From: Clitopilus passeckerianus
Lineage: Eukaryota; Basidiomycota; Agaricomycetes; Agaricales; Entolomataceae
Direction: 5' to 3'
Assembly (NCBI GenBank): GCA_944990035.1
Contig: CALYLX010000142.1
Coordinates: 1,116,001 to 1,180,000 of the forward strand
Length of the DNA stretch: 64,000 nt
Part shown: piece by piece, positions 60,173 through 64,000 of the stretch
How the letters are laid out: every line of letters begins with the position of its first letter
Numbering within the stretch: the first letter of the stretch is position 1
The notes under the pieces: generated by a model
The model's database searches: none
What the model saw: the letters and a program-made list of their open reading frames with translations, nothing else
Told to the model about the DNA's origin: nothing
Made by a program: the position numbers and the translations under genes

Positions 60173-63100
60173 ATGAGCGACAATACAGGCCTGAATACGC
60201 CCCAGGACGACGCCGACAGGGTAGGATAACTCCTTGCTTTGTTCTCATGAAGTTTGCTGAACTAGGGCTTTTGTTTGAACGTTCAGATTCGCTCGAAACG
60301 ACTGGCAAAGCTCCAGACTGCTGCACCATCTGCATCGGGGTCTGTGTCCCCACCATCGACGTCCAGTACGCCCCAGCCCCAGCAGGCTCAGCCTAAACCT
60401 GCACCAAAGCCAAAGCTAGCGCCACCACCTTCGGTCTCTGCACCTTCCCCAGTGTCTGTGCCAAAGAAGAAGATTGTCCCAGTGGCGAAGTTGGATGTAA
60501 ATACTTGGGAACACGAGACCCTGGAATATGTGTTCAAATCGACACTAAGTGTAAGCATTATATCCATTTTTTTCTTAGGAGGAGGGCTCACAGATGCACA
60601 GAAAGCAGTTGCGGAACAGAGCGGCTATGAAACGGTTTGGCTCAAATCACTCGGTGAAGAGTTGGAGGCAGAGGGATTGAGTACGTTCATGGCCCATTCA
60701 CCGAGCGTATCTGAACTTTTATCTCTATCAGAGGATGTGAAGCTCACTGTTGATCTTGCTGATCGAATCCTCATTGCACGGTTAGAGATCGATCCTCGTG
60801 GAATGTGGTGAGTCGTCCAAGAATATCACATTTTACCCCTGCTGACATACAAATATGTACATAGCGAGGATCTAGATTTCCTTCCTGTGGTTGCCTCTCT
60901 CCCTGCTGAGGAGACTATTTTCGAATACCTTGTAGGGTGCTGGAAGCGTTTGAACAAGGTAAAATCAGTTCTGACGAAGAAGGTAAGCTTTCATTTACTT
61001 ATTTCGAATTGCTATCCTGACATATCCCTAGGGTTATGCGCCCGTTGATTATGAGGCGGCATCGAGTAGACTAGAAAGAATACGACATCTAGTCATCAGC
61101 TATGCTGGTCTAACCCTTCAAGAACCCGAAATGTTCCCTCAGCCCCCAGGGTAAGGAATATGATGCCACCCACATAGGCTTGATTCTCATTCTCTACAGG
61201 AAACCTCTTGGGCCGCCTGAGCTCGTTGCACCTCTGCTCTCACTCTCGGCACTTTCCATACCCCTCCTCTCTTCTTCAGATGCAACATCAGGTACCCTTG
61301 GTCCTTCAGATATCACACAATTTATTCAGGACCTCGCTCGCCGCTTCGAAGCCGAAGATGAATTGGATGGTGTCCTTGGCCCGGTAGTCACAGGATTGCT
61401 ATTCCACCCATCTTTACTGCGGCCAGAAGGATTGGGTGGCGGTGATTCAAGCTGGCGTGGTGTCATTGGCGGTCTTGAGCTGCTGGTCTCTATCAAGAGT
61501 GTTGCTTTGATGATTACAAGGTTGCCTGAATGGAATCCGCCAGATACAACACCGCCGAATTTCGAGAAGGTCTCGCTCCTCGGCCCTCTCTGTAGGTTGG
61601 GTGTCTTCACTAGGGAATGGGTACGTTATGTCCTTTTCGAGGTGCGAAATCTCGTGCTGAACAAGGATTTCAGCCCGGAATAGCGCAGATGTATTTCTCA
61701 GAGCCAGATAAACGCAGCGGCGGCGATGTCGAGTCTTCGTTTGCAAGTTTACGGGGGACTCTCAAGAGCCTTCAGGTTGGTTTGAGTTGCATTACCAGGA
61801 GAAATTGCTTTAACATCGCACAAATAGTCTTCGTTATTCCAGATCTTCAATACTCTTGTGAGGACCTCACCGGAAGCAAGAGAGGCTGTCTTGGACTATT
61901 TCACTCGTGTCATAGCGTTGAACGTCAAACGGGCTGGAATGCAGGTCAGTTCACGTGGTTTCGCTACTCTGGCGTAATTGCTAACCATTTCATGTACATG
62001 GCTAGGTTGATCCTGACACTGTCTCGTCCGATTCTTTCATGCTAAACCTACAAAGCGTTCTCTATCGGTTTGCCGAACCTTTCATGGATGCAAACTTTTC
62101 TAAGGTTTCTAAACGCTCTTCCCTGGATCAGTCGAATATACATTTACTTTCTCTCTCAGATGGACAAGATTGATCTCTTGTACTTTGCAAATTCCGCGAG
62201 AATCGACCTCAGGGAAGAAACAAGAATTAAAGCAACAAGCGAAGAGGCCAAGCAATGGGAAGACGAGAACCGGGCGCCCAACGGTATGTTGACCTGGTCA
62301 GCATGCTAGTCTCGTAGACTCATCGAAGAACTTAGCACCTCCTCCAAACTTCATTTCGAACATCTTCTTCCTGACCGTTGCCATGAGTCACTATGGTTAC
62401 GTCAAGACAATCCAGAGTTACACTGGCCTTGCAAGGCACCTGGAGGACTTCCAACGTCACTTAGATATGATCGAAGGTGACACTTCGTGGATGGGAGTAC
62501 GTGAAGTCTTTGATGCCACAGTCGCGAGTACTGACTCTTCGCTTTCAAGACACCCGCCCAAGCTCGCACACAAACCCTGATAACACAGATAAAGGTAGAT
62601 ATATGCATCCTCATTTTCCGTATTTTCTAGCATCCTGATGAAGGCAATCTTTGCCAGACTGAGAAAGCTAAAATCCAGGCCCGTCAAATGGCGTTTGAAG
62701 CAGGGTTGCTGGATGCGGAGTTGGTCTTGCGCTCCATAAGCTTCACCAACTTCCTCTCAACCTGGCTTACACGTCAAGCGGACCCTCTAAAGAAACATCC
62801 CAACCCACCCGCAGCGTTAGCTTCATATCCTAAGTGGTTGTGAATTCTGCTCACTTTTCCAACAGAATACCTCTCCCAAAGGAGGTACCTATGTCGTTCA
62901 GGGTTCTACCAGAATACATAGTGGAGGACATCGTTGAATATACGCTCTTTGCAGTCCAGTGCGTGAAAGTATTCGTCCTCTTCTGTCGATAATTATCCAA
63001 ACCCGCCTCAGATTTGCTCCAGACAAATTTGAGCTCTCCGGCAAGATTGAACTGATGACCTTCATTCTCACATTCCTCAACTCTACATGGTACATCAAGA

Positions 63101-64000
63101 ATCCTTTCTTAAAGGCGAAGATCAAATGATGTTCGTGCTTTGTTCTACGTCTATGACATTCCTCGCATTACCGGCTCAACATCCTTCTGGCAGGCATTAT
63201 TCATGAGTATATGGGGCTTCGGAAGGGAGCGCAATGGCATCCTGGGCGACCTTCTGAATACGCACCCGATGGCGTTGAAGCATCTTATGCCTGCTTTGAC
63301 CCACTTCTACATCGGTATGACTCCCATTGTCGTGGGGTCTGACTGCGGAACTCATCAAATGGCTAGAGGTGGAACAGACTGGTGCCAGCTCTCAGTTCTA
63401 CGACAAATTCAGTACGTTTCGAAATCGTATTGAGAAAAGAATCCACCACCTAATATTATATTTCAGATGCAAGGTTTGTCCAAAGCTTCGAGTAAAATAT
63501 TATAGCACTTAGACCTTTGTGTTTGCAGGCGGAATATTTCCCATGTTCTCAAGATTGTCTGGAACAATCCAACCCACAGGGAGGCTCTCAATATAGAGGC
63601 AAAGTACGTCACATTTTCTCCCCGTGGCCTTGCCACTTAATCATAATATCGAACCAGGAATGTGGACAAATTCATTCGGTTCATCAACCTGATGATCAAC
63701 GATGTGACCTATCTTATGGACGAGTCGCTCAGCGAAATGTTGCAAATCAGTGCTTTGGAGCGCGAGATGGACGATAAAGCAGCCTGGGCGGCCCAGACCG
63801 AGGAATATCGCCGGGACCGAACTTCCCAACTGCGCTCCCTGGAGAGACACGCATCCAGCTACACAACGCTTGGCAGATCGACCGTTGAGCTCCTCAAAGA
63901 CTTTACTGCAGAAACAAAAGCTCCCTTCATGATGCCTGAAATTGTTGACAAACTAGCTGCGATGCTGGATTACAACTTGAGCATTCTGTCGGGACCAAGA
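60173..64000 (+). CDS. UFD2: Ubiquitin conjugation factor E4 (UFD2), 3' end beyond the window
   Basis: UFD2 is a U-box E4 enzyme that lengthens ubiquitin chains on substrates passed from Cdc48. The start MSDNTGLNTPQDDADR is spliced to IRSKRLAKLQTAAPSASGSV, the N-terminal IRxKRLAKL motif of the family. A Pro/Ser/Lys-rich stretch follows, then NTWEHETLEYVFKSTL, AQKAVAEQSGYETVWLKSLG and LPAEETIFEYLVGCWKRLNK. The helical core includes SWRGVIGGLELLVSIKSVAL, AQMYFSEPDKRSGGD, LVLRSISFTNFLSTWLTRQA, NDVTYLMDESLSEMLQISAL and ERHASSYTTLGRSTVELLKD. More than ten introns. The C-terminal U-box is not in the window, so it is partial. One small intron near 60545-60595 has a length divisible by three. Confidence 0.93.

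Overview
The window is nuclear DNA of a filamentous fungus, most likely an Agaricomycete (mushroom-type basidiomycete). Almost every gene is broken by short GT...AG introns of about 45-80 nt. Genes are dense on both strands, and several families look basidiomycete-typical, such as a DUF4436-like membrane protein and an F-box-like conserved protein. I assembled gene models by eye from reading frames, splice signals and remembered family motifs, so outer ends are firmer than individual internal introns. I see no tRNA, rRNA, CRISPR array, transposon or plasmid feature.

Layout. 0-10 kb: Sec14-like lipid-transfer protein (+), V-ATPase subunit d VMA6 (-), a decayed MFS transporter (+) with in-frame stops, and a large F-box-like conserved protein (-). 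10-14 kb: three minus-strand mitochondrial genes in a row (NDUFAF6-like complex I assembly factor, bL28m, uL29m). uL29m shares a short divergent promoter with RAD50 (+, 14.2-19.3 kb). 19-24 kb: SET/MYND protein (+), DUF4436-like membrane protein (+), derlin (-). 24-32 kb, all minus: a nucleoside-diphosphate-kinase-like protein lacking the catalytic His and carrying PRxxKSAALR repeats, mitochondrial CDP-DAG synthase TAM41, glucosyltransferase ALG6, and a hotdog thioesterase. 32-39 kb: acyl-CoA dehydrogenase (+), proteasome chaperone NAS2/PSMD9 (-), thiazole synthase THI4 (-), chorismate mutase ARO7 (+).

39-47 kb is the most unusual part. It holds a septin-like GTPase, then a gene whose exons join a septin-like GTPase domain to two Zn2Cys6 DNA-binding clusters in one reading frame, then a third gene with one Zn2Cys6 cluster. 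All three clusters contain VACNFCR and are cut by a phase-1 intron at the same codon, so they appear to derive from one another.

47-64 kb: dihydroxyacid dehydratase ILV3 (+) with a Gcn4-type TGACTCA site upstream, RIO1 kinase (-), a small four-helix membrane protein (+), an unrecognised conserved protein (+), the spliceosomal cyclophilin/WD40 protein PPWD1 (-), an AN1 zinc-finger protein ending in a CaaX box (-), a phosphoglycerate-mutase-family protein (+), bL35m (-), and the 5' part of the ubiquitin-chain E4 ligase UFD2 (+), which runs off the window.

Most genes are housekeeping: mitochondrial translation and lipid synthesis, ER glycosylation and degradation, proteasome and ubiquitin, amino-acid and thiamine synthesis, DNA repair. 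They do not form a metabolic cluster. The candidate novelties are the septin/zinc-cluster fusion neighbourhood, the pseudoenzyme NDK with repeats, and the CaaX-bearing AN1 protein.
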